Assembly (NCBI GenBank): GCA_016710065.1
Contig: JADJLP010000002.1
Coordinates: 62,001-126,000, forward strand
From: Candidatus Ideonella esbjergensis
GTDB taxonomy: Bacteria > Pseudomonadota > Gammaproteobacteria > Burkholderiales > Burkholderiaceae_C
Direction of reading: 5' to 3'
Length of the DNA: 64,000 nucleotides
This document shows positions 17,105 to 25,677 of this stretch, piece after piece. The position numbers were made by a program, and so were the translations under genes. The notes under the pieces are model-generated. The model made no database searches and was not told the origin of the DNA. It saw only the letters and a list, made by a program, of their open reading frames with translations. The first letter of the stretch is position 1. Each line of letters opens with the position of its first letter.

Positions 17105-20100
17105 TCAGGATTGAATCAGGTCATTCGGGCCGGTGTACTCGAACGAGATCTGGTCTGCAGCACCATTCGACGTCGCCACCGTGAGGCCTAGGGCGTTCTG
17201 ACTGAATGGATAACGAACTCTGCCCAACTCTCGGTAGTCGCTGCTGTAGATGACGCCGGCCTTCGGTCCGGAGCCGGCGATGCGCAGAGGCATCCCGGGC
17301 GGCATCGGTACGCCGCCCTTCCATTGAACCGGCCCGGCGTACTCCGTCGTCGTCCACGGCTGTACGTTGCCTGCTCCATGCGGCGCTGTGAACTCCCTCC
17401 AAAGTTCGTGCGAGTTTTCTGTCGGCCATGTGGGAATGACGCTCCAAGCCCGCACGGAATCTGAGGCAAGCCAAGCACGTAGGCCCTTGGCGTCGTCGAA
17501 ATTTGCGCCTGTCGAGAGCACCGCGCTGATGGCGCCGAGCCTCGACGCGAAGCCGGACTTGATCAGCACAGCAGCCGGGATGGACAGCGTTCCCGTCTCG
17601 ACTGCAGCAACAGCGCTGCCGCTACCCAGATTCGGCAGAAGATCGATGTCAAGACCGAATGGATCCCCAACTGGCGCGTGAGCCTGCGCGCGAACCCTCA
17701 CGGCTTCCATCGCCCAAGGCAAGTTGTAGGCGAACGCATGCTCGATGAGGGATATCGCATCGTCTGCGTCGTCTTCCCCCAGTTCGTGAACTGGAGCTCC
17801 TCTCAGCCACTGATCCAGAAGTTTTCGCCAATCTGGCGGCAACGACTTCGGCGTGAACGGGGAGATTTCGAAGGCAATCTCGGCGAAAGCGATGATCGCC
17901 GTGACAGCTTCATCGACTTCACCGCCGTCTACAGACGTATCCGCCTTGAGCAACAAGAACTCAAGCTCATCGGCCTTCTTATCCAGCATTCTGCCCGTCT
18001 CAAGCCCGACGCCGGCGAGGAAATAGCCGCGCCGTTGCACCGCTGTCGAACTGGCCCAGATCAGCTTCGCTCTGGCCTTCAAGCCAGAAAGCAGCGCCCT
18101 TTGATCACCTTCACTCCGCCGCGCGAGCCGGCGCGTGAGCAGTGATGACGTCAACACCTCATCAATCTTTGACTCGAGCTCTTCATCAGCAACCTGCGCG
18201 TCACCAAGCAAGCTGAAGACGGCTGTATCCAAGCTGGTTAGATGTCGCGGCCAGTCTTCAACCGCGGCCTCTGCCAACCTTTTCCGCTCCCCAGGCACCG
18301 CCGCAAAGCTCCAAGCACCCTGACCTGCCACATATGCCAGCAAGGCATCGACGTCCCTGGTCCCGATCTTCCTGGCCATGCGATCCAGTAGCCAGTAAAG
18401 CAATCGGAAGATGCCGCTCTCCATCTCGCGTTGTCTGTCGCCACGGATTAGACCCTTCCAGGCATCTCGCCGCTTCTCGTGCTCGTCGAACATTGGATAG
18501 AGCACCAAACCTTCGATGTCGACATACGCGCGGCCAGCCCGACCGACGACATTTCTGAACTCGGACTCATCGATCGCCTCACCATGCCTGGAATGCCCGT
18601 GAAAAATGAGGCTAGTTGCCGCCAAGTTCAGCCCCTGGGCGAGGGTCGGTGACGACACCGTGAGTTTCAGAACACCCTCCCTGAGCAAGTGCTCCACTTC
18701 CTTGCGGAACTGGGTGGGTAACTCGCCATGGTGGACCGCCACCCCCATGCGGAGGCATTTCAAGATATCGTGATCCGGGCCGAACCACTCAGCACCGACG
18801 GCCAATGCGGACGCGATAGCGTCGGACGGAGGCGTCATGATCGGCGGAAGCAGGCCCCCTTGGCTTAGCTTGATGATGCGTTTGGCGAACGGCATGACCG
18901 ACACTCGAATCGGACAGAACACCAGCACTGACTGACCATCTTCAATCAGACGCCACGCCGTGAAGATGCACAGGTCGGTCTGCGAGCCGGGAACGATCGC
19001 CGCGTTTGCACGATGGGACGTCCTCTTCCCGACGACAAACTTGGGAATGAACGGATGCTCGTCCCCGACTACCACGTTCAGCTGCGCGACTTTGATCTCT
19101 GAGTTCCAGTCAACCTCACCGAATCGAAGGCGGGTCGGGCGCCAACCGTTCTTGATGAGTCCATCGGGCCGGTCGGCGGTGAGCCAAGCGGTGAAGTCAG
19201 CGAGTTGGTCACCATCAGGAAGAATGGCCGAGAGGCAGACGATTCGTCGGGAAGCCGCGTCAGGCCTCCGAAGCAGCCTCTGAATCTGCGCTTCATAGCG
19301 CACCTCCCGTTCACCGAGCCCGATCATGTGGCCTTCGTCGAGGACCACCAAACCCACGTCGTCCAAGAGCGTCGGGTCGCTCCGAAGGGCGAAATCGAGC
19401 TTTTCCGGCGTCGATACTACGATGTCGCGAGACTTGAGCGTGTCGACATCGCTGCTGCTGGCACCGATGCTGCCATAGAGGCTTGAGACGCTTTTGCCGA
19501 GCGCGCCAAACGTACGACGCAGTGACACCTCTGTTTGCGCAGACAGTGCACGCAACGGCGTGACGAAAACGACTCGCTTGCCAGCTGCCAGGCACGCGAG
19601 GATGCACAGCTCTGCGATGCGCGTTTTACCCGCGCTTGTAGGCAGTGACAGTACAAGATTGGCGTCGTACTCCAGCACACGCTTCGCCGCTTCAATTTGG
19701 GACGGCCAGAGCTCAACTTCCGACCGACCCCGGCGCAGTAGCGAGGTGATGAACAGTTTGCGCAGAGATGCCCAATCGCCGATTGCTGCACCGTCGGGGC
19801 CGGACATCGGGAGGATCGCGTGAAAACTGCTGGACCAGAGGCTGTCAACGATGTAAAGAGCCAAGCGATGCACCCACCACTGGCCGACGAAGTTCATATC
19901 CCCCGCAACGGACAACCCCTGTCTGAGACGCACCTGTGCTTCGCCGATGAGATGCTGTTCGCCCCGCTCCAGAGCGAGCAGCGTCTGAGACATCGCCGAC
20001 ATGAAGTTGCCCTCTAAGCCAAGCAAGAGGGCTTCAGCCACACCTTCGCCGTCTTCCGTGGCAGCTTCCTGGCCTTCTACTTCGAACAAGGATTCCAGAG

Positions 20101-20623
20101 CAGCCATGACCTTGTCGTCGGAACCGGCGCCCGACTCGAACCAACCAGCGACAGTACGGTTCACACCAGCAAGGTCCCGAAGCACCAGTTGCGCGAGACA
20201 TCGCTCGACAACCGACAGGTTGGCCCGTTCGAAGTCAGCCCTCAGGAGTGAGTACGCGCGCGCAGAGAACCGACCCAGGTGGTAAGCGCTTCCAGCGACA
20301 AGACGGTGGAAATCTCGCGCCTCGTCCAACTGCCCTCGCGCGACGACGGCCTCGATGGACTCAGCTGCAACTTCGAAGGCTTGTCGCGCAGTCTCGAAGT
20401 CGCCGCCCAGATCCAGATACCGCAAACCGTGGAGTAGCAGCGAGTAGCCGAACGAGAGTAGGTCCTCCGACAGGAGCGGGCTGAAATCCGGCGCATCGAT
20501 CGGCAACTGGCCCGCGCGCCAAATCATGCCGCGCGCCTGTCCCCTCGCCAACAGCTGTTGACGGTAACCCGCCTCGACCGCTTCACGGATGTTGGAGCGC
20601 AACTCCTCCTGCGTGGATGCCAT
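17105..20623 (-). CDS. hamB: HamB-like superfamily 2 helicase of a Hachiman defence system
   Basis: A 1172-residue SF2 helicase. An N-terminal helical region of about 300 residues precedes the core: Walker A LPTSAGKT (about 325), motif Ia VFVTPLRAL, a DEGH box in VVLDEGHMIG (about 428), motif III SAILPDG, and motif VI VVGRAGRA (about 690). A long C-terminal helical region follows. The gene begins at the last base of the upstream DUF1837-type gene, matching the hamA-hamB order of Hachiman. In Hachiman the helicase senses aberrant DNA and restrains or releases the HamA nuclease. The assignment rests on motifs and pairing. Confidence 0.85.
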   Translation of the reverse strand: MASTQEELRSNIREAVEAGYRQQLLARGQARGMIWRAGQLPIDAPDFSPLLSEDLLSFGYSLLLHGLRYLDLGGDFETARQAFEVAAESIEAVVARGQLDEARDFHRLVAGSAYHLGRFSARAYSLLRADFERANLSVVERCLAQLVLRDLAGVNRTVAGWFESGAGSDDKVMAALESLFEVEGQEAATEDGEGVAEALLLGLEGNFMSAMSQTLLALERGEQHLIGEAQVRLRQGLSVAGDMNFVGQWWVHRLALYIVDSLWSSSFHAILPMSGPDGAAIGDWASLRKLFITSLLRRGRSEVELWPSQIEAAKRVLEYDANLVLSLPTSAGKTRIAELCILACLAAGKRVVFVTPLRALSAQTEVSLRRTFGALGKSVSSLYGSIGASSSDVDTLKSRDIVVSTPEKLDFALRSDPTLLDDVGLVVLDEGHMIGLGEREVRYEAQIQRLLRRPDAASRRIVCLSAILPDGDQLADFTAWLTADRPDGLIKNGWRPTRLRFGEVDWNSEIKVAQLNVVVGDEHPFIPKFVVGKRTSHRANAAIVPGSQTDLCIFTAWRLIEDGQSVLVFCPIRVSVMPFAKRIIKLSQGGLLPPIMTPPSDAIASALAVGAEWFGPDHDILKCLRMGVAVHHGELPTQFRKEVEHLLREGVLKLTVSSPTLAQGLNLAATSLIFHGHSRHGEAIDESEFRNVVGRAGRAYVDIEGLVLYPMFDEHEKRRDAWKGLIRGDRQREMESGIFRLLYWLLDRMARKIGTRDVDALLAYVAGQGAWSFAAVPGERKRLAEAAVEDWPRHLTSLDTAVFSLLGDAQVADEELESKIDEVLTSSLLTRRLARRSEGDQRALLSGLKARAKLIWASSTAVQRRGYFLAGVGLETGRMLDKKADELEFLLLKADTSVDGGEVDEAVTAIIAFAEIAFEISPFTPKSLPPDWRKLLDQWLRGAPVHELGEDDADDAISLIEHAFAYNLPWAMEAVRVRAQAHAPVGDPFGLDIDLLPNLGSGSAVAAVETGTLSIPAAVLIKSGFASRLGAISAVLSTGANFDDAKGLRAWLASDSVRAWSVIPTWPTENSHELWREFTAPHGAGNVQPWTTTEYAGPVQWKGGVPMPPGMPLRIAGSGPKAGVIYSSDYRELGRVRYPFSQNALGLTVATSNGAADQISFEYTGPNDLIQS

Positions 20624-21387
20624 CAGGTCCCTACGGCCGTGAATACGGCTTTGATGAAACTCTGATGCTCAGTGACCCGCAGCCCAACATAGTGCTGGGT
20701 CGCGCCTCCGGTGTAACCACTCAAGTTGGATTGCAACAGCGTGGTCGTGTCGTTGCCCGTGAAGGCGAATAGCATGTGCGTGACATCGCCGGGCTTTAGC
20801 GACTTCTTCAACTGAGCGTCATCGATTGCGGCCCGCAAGGGCTTATCAGCAGGGTCCAACAGCCGGTCAGCGACGAAACCCATTGAGTGGGGCGACGGAA
20901 GCTCGCCATAGCCGGACAGCGCCTCTCGAGCCTTCGCGACGGTGGCGGCAGGCATAGTTGCATTGCTCTTGGACTCCGCCTTGAGCACAGTGAGCTTGCC
21001 GGTCACGGGGTTCAAGTTAAAGCCCAACATGTCGTCGCCCCGCATCGACATGTTTCTGTGGTCTTTGAACTGAAGACGTTTGATGCCCAGTTTGAACGGC
21101 GTCTTCTCACGGACGAAAGCAGTGCACAACACCTCGCCGAGATCGCCGGACTTGAGCTGCGCGCTCTCCGGCAGCCTGTTCTGGATCAACTCCGCAACTT
21201 CGTGCCTCTGCAAGCGAGTGAACATCTCGGCCAGCCGGCTCGGTGGCAAGAAGTGTTCGGGAATCACATCTGCGACGATGGCGACCGCCGCATCAAACTT
21301 CGATGCATCTGCGGTCAGCATCGTGTGGCTATGCGGCGCAGTGCACCCAACTACGACCTCAGTGCACCATTCGGCAAATCGCGTCAT
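20623..21387 (-). CDS. hamA: HamA-like DUF1837 nuclease of a Hachiman defence system
   Basis: A 254-residue protein with the PD-(D/E)XK-like arrangement of HamA: G81-D-L-G-E85, R116-G-D118-D in MSMRGDDMLGF, and E138-S-K140 in LKAESKS. HamA is the effector nuclease, thought to degrade DNA when HamB detects phage or damage. The stop/start overlap of one base with hamB shows a two-gene operon. The start at 21387 lacks a strong ribosome site, and an internal M23 is an alternative. The catalytic residues all appear intact. Confidence 0.82.
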   Translation of the reverse strand: MTRFAEWCTEVVVGCTAPHSHTMLTADASKFDAAVAIVADVIPEHFLPPSRLAEMFTRLQRHEVAELIQNRLPESAQLKSGDLGEVLCTAFVREKTPFKLGIKRLQFKDHRNMSMRGDDMLGFNLNPVTGKLTVLKAESKSNATMPAATVAKAREALSGYGELPSPHSMGFVADRLLDPADKPLRAAIDDAQLKKSLKPGDVTHMLFAFTGNDTTTLLQSNLSGYTGGATQHYVGLRVTEHQSFIKAVFTAVGT

Positions 21388-21729
21388 GCAATAGAACTTT
21401 CAACTGTGGAATGCCCTCGAACATGAGCGGAAAACAATCCCGATCTCAGCGCGGACGGCCTGTGACGGCGGGGCTCCTGCTGTCGCGTGCTGGGGGAGAT
21501 GCTCAGGGAACTGATGGTAGCTTGCCAGATTTCCGGGTGTCCGGACTCAGCTTCCCAGGTTGGATGCAATGCATATCAGAAAGCAGCCCAGCGCGAACGT
21601 CAGCTCCTGGCGTGGACTACCATTTCGCTGTCGAGGACGACAGCAGCCATTCGCCGAACGGTGAGCGGCCTGGCTCCGAACTCGGCATGCGAAATTCCAT
21701 ATTTGCCGACCCCCAACTTGTCTGAGCAC
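21388..21729. other. 342-bp divergent intergenic region
   Basis: This lies between hamA (leftward) and the DUF6988-like gene (rightward) and should contain both promoters. Frames in it are short and none looks coding. The frame of the rightward gene stays open upstream of 21730 without family-like sequence. Confidence 0.5.
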
Positions 21730-22392
21730 ATGCCATTGCAAGAACCGCCTCCGCTGCGCGACGACGTTGCGGCGGTGCTCCAAAGCGCCCAACAACTGGT
21801 GACCTGGATCGCCGAGCGGCAGGACGGTCTTGAGATCAAGACTGACAACGCTACCCGAGTTCCCGGTGTCCTATTCGACCTTTGTCTTGAGCACCACGTC
21901 GGCATCGTTCAACTCGTGACAAGCCGGATCAACGGCTCCGCGTTCGCGCTCATCCGGTCGCAGTTCGAATCGCTGGTCCGAGGGCTGTGGCTGCATCTGA
22001 GCGCCACCGCCGACGAGGTTCAGGAGTTTGTGGAAAAGGATTGGCTCCCGCTGAAATTTGGCGAAATGCTTGATGTGATCGAGCAGCATGCGGACTTTGG
22101 CGACAAGGTTCTATATCAATACAAGATCGAAGGCTGGAAGGCCATGAACGGCTACACCCATGGTGGAATGCACCAGATCGCCAGGCGGGTGAAGACTGTG
22201 AGCATCGAGCCGAACTACCAGCCTGAAGAGATCATCGAGTCTCTTAAAGCGTCGGGTCTCTTCGCCCTGTTGGCCCTCTTGCAGATCGGTCGTTTGGCGA
22301 ATAGTGAGAAGGTGATCGCTGAGGTGGACGAACGGCTCAGCGGTCAGCATTTTCGTGATCAATTCGGGAGATCAGCGGCAGTTCCGGGGTGA
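21730..22392 (+). CDS. DUF6988-like helical protein, unknown function
   Basis: A 220-residue, mostly helical protein starting MPLQEPPPLRDDVAAVLQ. Recognisable elements are RINGSAFALIRSQFESLVRGLWL (about 67-88) and NGYTHGGMHQIARR (about 138-152), which I associate with the DUF6988 group; the histidine motif in an all-helical protein is HEPN-like in style, but that is inference. The ATPase gene begins 194 nt downstream on the same strand, so the two may act together. Its place beside Hachiman in an integrase-bearing island suggests defence. Confidence 0.65.
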   Translation: MPLQEPPPLRDDVAAVLQSAQQLVTWIAERQDGLEIKTDNATRVPGVLFDLCLEHHVGIVQLVTSRINGSAFALIRSQFESLVRGLWLHLSATADEVQEFVEKDWLPLKFGEMLDVIEQHADFGDKVLYQYKIEGWKAMNGYTHGGMHQIARRVKTVSIEPNYQPEEIIESLKASGLFALLALLQIGRLANSEKVIAEVDERLSGQHFRDQFGRSAAVPG

Positions 22393-22586
22393 GATCACCA
22401 ATTTGAACCGTCGAGCAGCAGGCAGTCCCGGCGGGAGTACAAAGTGAGCGGCGTCCAGACTTCTTGACGGACTGCTTCACCCCTGACAGCGATCCTCCCG
22501 GCTGACACGTCGCCAAGCGAGGCGATGACGGCTTCATGGCTCCGAGTGTGAAGCCGGCTACCCTACAACGACGACAAGGAGAGGAC

Positions 22587-24755
22587 ATGAATAAGCTGAA
22601 GGTCCAGCTGGAGCACTGCTATGGAATCCGCAAACTGGACGTTGTGCTGGACTTCGGTGGCAATGCTGCCATCGCCATCTACGCGCCCAACGGATCGATG
22701 AAGAGTTCGCTGGCCAGCACCTTCCAGGACATCGCCGACGGCGAAGCATCTCGGGACCGGATTTTCCCGAACCGCGCCACCGTGCGTGTGGTCCAGGATG
22801 AGAACAGTGCCAACATTGTCGCCGCCAATGTGCTGGTGCTCAGGCCTTTTGAGGAGGTTGCCAGCAAGGGAGACGCCACTGCGACCCTCCTGGTGAATGC
22901 CGCACTACGGCAGGAATATGAAGCGTTGCACGCGGACGTCAATGCTGCGCGGGCAGCCCTGATAACCGCAGTCAAGGCCACCGCAAAAGCCAAAAGACCG
23001 ATCGAGCGCGAGGTCTTATCGGCGTTTGCACCTGCCGGCCGGGATTTCGATGCGACGCTCGCCAGCTTGAAAGAGGAACTAGCCAAGGACTGGGAGCCTG
23101 TCTTCAAAGACGTGTCGTACGACGTCTTGAACGACGAGCGGGTCGTCGCGTTCTTGGCACAAGGTGATTTCCGCACGGCTATCAATGACTACACGAGGAA
23201 GTACAACGAGTTGCTCGCGGCTTCGAAGTACTTCAAGAAAGGCGGATTCAACTACTACGCGGCCACCAACGTGGCCAAGGAGCTGAAGGCCAGCGGCTTT
23301 TTCAAGGCAAAGCATTCCGTGAGCCTCAACGGCGAAGACAGAAGGGAGATTAACTCTGAGGCCGAGCTCCAAGCCCTTGTTGATGCGGAGCGCGCCAAGA
23401 TTTCTGAGGACGCCGCGCTGCGCCGAAAGTATGAGGAGCTCGAGAAGCAGATCCAGAAAAATGCGCAGCTCCGCGAGTTCGAGTCGTACCTGCAAGGGCA
23501 TGAAGACCTGCTGCCGGAGCTCGCCGACCCGGCTGCCTTCAACAAGAAGCTCTGGATGTCGTACCTCAAGGCAAACCACGCTCTGTACATGGACCTGATC
23601 AACAAGGTCGAGCAGGCTGCCGTGCGATCAGCCGAGATCGAGGCGCAGGCTGGCCAGGAACACACGCAATGGCAAGACGTCATTGACATGTTCAATAGCC
23701 GCTTCATCGTCCCCTTCCATCTTGAAGTGGCCAACAAGATTCAGGTGGTCATAGGCAAGGAAACGGCACCGCGCCTGGGCTTCGTGTTCAAGGATGGCGA
23801 CGACCATGCGCCAGTCGAGCGGGATGCCCTGCTGCAGACACTCAGCACTGGCGAGAAGAGGGCGTTCCACGTCCTGAATATGCTGTTCGATATTGAGGTG
23901 CGTCGTGCGGCTGGTCAGCAGACACTTCTGGTCGTCGACGACATCGCGGACTCCTTCGACTACAAGAACAAGTACGCCATCGTTCAGTACCTCTCCGACT
24001 TGGCCGAGGATCAGCATTTCAAGATGCTCATCCTGACCCACAACTTCGATTTCTACCGAACCATCGAGAGCCGCCGCCTCGTTCAGCGGAAGAACTGCTT
24101 CATGGTGTCAAAGACGATTGCCGGCGTCACGCTCGAGGCGGCTCAGGGCGTGCGCAACGTCTTTATCAATGCTTGGAAGCCAGCGTTCTTCATTGACGAC
24201 CGCAAGAAGATCTGCTGCGTGCCCTTCATGCGCAACCTCATCGAGTACACGAAGGGCGAAGCCGACCCCGATTACCTGCTCCTCACTTCGTTGCTCCACT
24301 GGAAAGTCGGCACGGAGCAGATTACTGTGGCGGATCTTGATGGCATCTATACCAGGCTGTTTGGTGCCGCCGGACAGTCGGGCAACCCTGCGGCACGCGT
24401 CGTTGATCTTCTTGCCGCAGAGGTCACTTCCTGTCTGCAGGCACCAGACGGCATCAACTTTGAGAACAAGGTCGTGTTGGCGATCTCCACCCGCCTGCAG
24501 GCTGAACGGTTCATGGCCGCCAAGATCAACGACGCGGTCTGGTTGGCCGGCATTTCCGCCAATCAGACCCCCGCGCTCCTCAAGCGCTACCGAGCCGACT
24601 TCCCTGCGGAGGTCGCCAACGTTGGCGTCATCCAGCGCGTCCTGCTCATGACGCCGGAGAACATCCATCTGAACTCGTTCATGTACGAACCGATCTTGGA
24701 CATGTCCGATCAGCACCTACGCCGCCTTCACGCGGCAGTCGTTGCCCTGAACTAG
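22587..24755 (+). CDS. PrrC/RloC-style ABC-type ATPase, probable defence protein
   Basis: A 722-residue SMC/ABC-type ATPase. The start at 22587 follows AAGGAGAGG. The P-loop reads YAPNGSMKSSLAST (residues 32-45), lacking the usual second glycine before the lysine. A long coiled-coil middle contains YEELEKQIQKNAQLREFESY. Then come the signature LSTGEKRAF (about 418), Walker B LLVVDDIADSFDYKNK (about 447) and the H-loop ILTHNFDFY (about 480). The C-terminal 230 residues are helical and end with HLNSFMYEPILDMS, probably the effector part. PrrC and RloC have a comparable ATPase followed by an anticodon nuclease, but I cannot place the nuclease residues here. Confidence 0.75.
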   Translation: MNKLKVQLEHCYGIRKLDVVLDFGGNAAIAIYAPNGSMKSSLASTFQDIADGEASRDRIFPNRATVRVVQDENSANIVAANVLVLRPFEEVASKGDATATLLVNAALRQEYEALHADVNAARAALITAVKATAKAKRPIEREVLSAFAPAGRDFDATLASLKEELAKDWEPVFKDVSYDVLNDERVVAFLAQGDFRTAINDYTRKYNELLAASKYFKKGGFNYYAATNVAKELKASGFFKAKHSVSLNGEDRREINSEAELQALVDAERAKISEDAALRRKYEELEKQIQKNAQLREFESYLQGHEDLLPELADPAAFNKKLWMSYLKANHALYMDLINKVEQAAVRSAEIEAQAGQEHTQWQDVIDMFNSRFIVPFHLEVANKIQVVIGKETAPRLGFVFKDGDDHAPVERDALLQTLSTGEKRAFHVLNMLFDIEVRRAAGQQTLLVVDDIADSFDYKNKYAIVQYLSDLAEDQHFKMLILTHNFDFYRTIESRRLVQRKNCFMVSKTIAGVTLEAAQGVRNVFINAWKPAFFIDDRKKICCVPFMRNLIEYTKGEADPDYLLLTSLLHWKVGTEQITVADLDGIYTRLFGAAGQSGNPAARVVDLLAAEVTSCLQAPDGINFENKVVLAISTRLQAERFMAAKINDAVWLAGISANQTPALLKRYRADFPAEVANVGVIQRVLLMTPENIHLNSFMYEPILDMSDQHLRRLHAAVVALN

Positions 24756-25071
24756 CAGCGGCACGCGACATTCACGTGGAGGCAAGCTCGTTCAAGCGTT
24801 GATGACTGCAACGGGTCAGCGGTCATCGTCGACGGCATGTGGACCGGTGAGCCAATGACGGCTTCCGGTCCTGAAGCGTGAGCTGGGCTCCACGTTGCGG
24901 AAGACGCCACGCTGCATAGCGGTTCGTCGAGGCAGGCCGAGTCTTCGAGCGGAAGGGACTGGGACTACGCAGAGAAACAGCTGTGGCCGAGCCGTCAGTG
25001 CTCAGCTCTGGAACCCAACTCGTGATCGACCCGAATGCCGTGGCCTACCTGCAAATATGAGCGGCGGTCGT
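24756..25071. other. 316-bp stretch with no recognised gene
   Basis: No frame here has family-like content or a good ribosome site. It separates the ATPase gene from the converging XRE repressor gene and may include terminators for both, though I see no strong hairpin. Confidence 0.5.
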
Positions 25072-25287
25072 TTACTGCGATTCGTTAGCTGGCACGTGCT
25101 CGAACAACTCACCCACGCTGACATTGAATAGCTCGCACAACTTATCGATGGCCTCGAGCTCGATTCGAGCAGCTGTCTCATCGTAGAGAAGCGTGATCGT
25201 GTTGCGATGCAGGCCGGTCACACGAGCCACATCGACGATTTTCAGCTTGCGCTCCCCCATCAGGCGGGATAGGTGGCACTTGATCAA
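25072..25287 (-). CDS. XRE-family helix-turn-helix repressor
   Basis: A 71-residue Cro/C1-type regulator consisting of the DNA-binding domain alone: MGERKLKIVDVARVTGLHRNTITLLYDETA gives the helix-turn-helix, and LEAIDKLCELFNVSVGELFEH the following helices. It is divergent from the excisionase and integrase genes and separated from them by about 100 bp carrying repeated operator-like sites. It probably represses itself and the recombination genes. Confidence 0.85.
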   Translation of the reverse strand: MIKCHLSRLMGERKLKIVDVARVTGLHRNTITLLYDETAARIELEAIDKLCELFNVSVGELFEHVPANESQ

Positions 25288-25379
25288 GTCGTTCTCTAAA
25301 TAAAAAAGTCATTCAGAACGACAAAAAACTCTTGCAAACGTCTTTCTGCGCGCTAAGATGTCATTCAGAACGACAAAAA
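25288..25379. promoter_or_regulatory. Repeated operators and sigma-70 promoter controlling the integrase module
   Basis: GTCATTCAGAACGAC, a near-palindrome (GTCRTTC-n-GAAYGAC), occurs at 25308-25322 and 25360-25374, each followed by AAAAA. An inverted half-site GTCGTTCT lies at 25288-25295. Between the two full copies a promoter can be drawn: TTGCAA (25332-25337), 16-nt spacer, TAAGAT (25354-25359), with the second operator directly downstream. This fits repression of the rightward genes by the divergent XRE protein. Confidence 0.7.
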
Positions 25380-25389
25380 GCCAATCGGA

Positions 25390-25677
25390 ATGGAAATTTG
25401 TCGTCCTCATTGTCTCAACTTTGGCGAGGAGAGTGAAGTGACGGAAACCACCTATCTGACAACCGACGAACTGTCGGCGCGCATCAAGTACGACGTGCGA
25501 ACCATTCGGGAACGACTGAAGGACAGTGTGCTTCTGGAAGGGAAGCACTATGTGAGGCCGTTTGGCGGTCGCAAGATCTTGTTTGTTTGGGAAGCCATAG
25601 AACAAGACATGCGCGCCTTGAGCGGCGTCGATCGGGTTGCAATCCCTCTGGCCAACGGGGGTGTTCTCCATGGGTAG
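25390..25677 (+). CDS. Excisionase-like small DNA-binding protein
   Basis: A 95-residue protein (79 if it starts at GTG 25438, which has GAGGAGAG upstream). The core YLTTDELSARIKYDVRTIRERLKD is a MerR/AlpA-type winged helix-turn-helix, and GKHYVRPFGGRKILFVWEAIE completes the wing, as in phage and ICE excisionase-like regulators. Its stop overlaps the integrase start by 8 bp, so the two are co-translated. It probably directs excision or regulates the integrase. Confidence 0.75.
   Translation: MEICRPHCLNFGEESEVTETTYLTTDELSARIKYDVRTIRERLKDSVLLEGKHYVRPFGGRKILFVWEAIEQDMRALSGVDRVAIPLANGGVLHG

Noticed and set aside
24895..25131. 78-residue plus-strand frame between ATPase and XRE gene
   Set aside because: Arg/Ser/Gly-rich translation, no ribosome site, and overlap with the clear minus-strand XRE gene.
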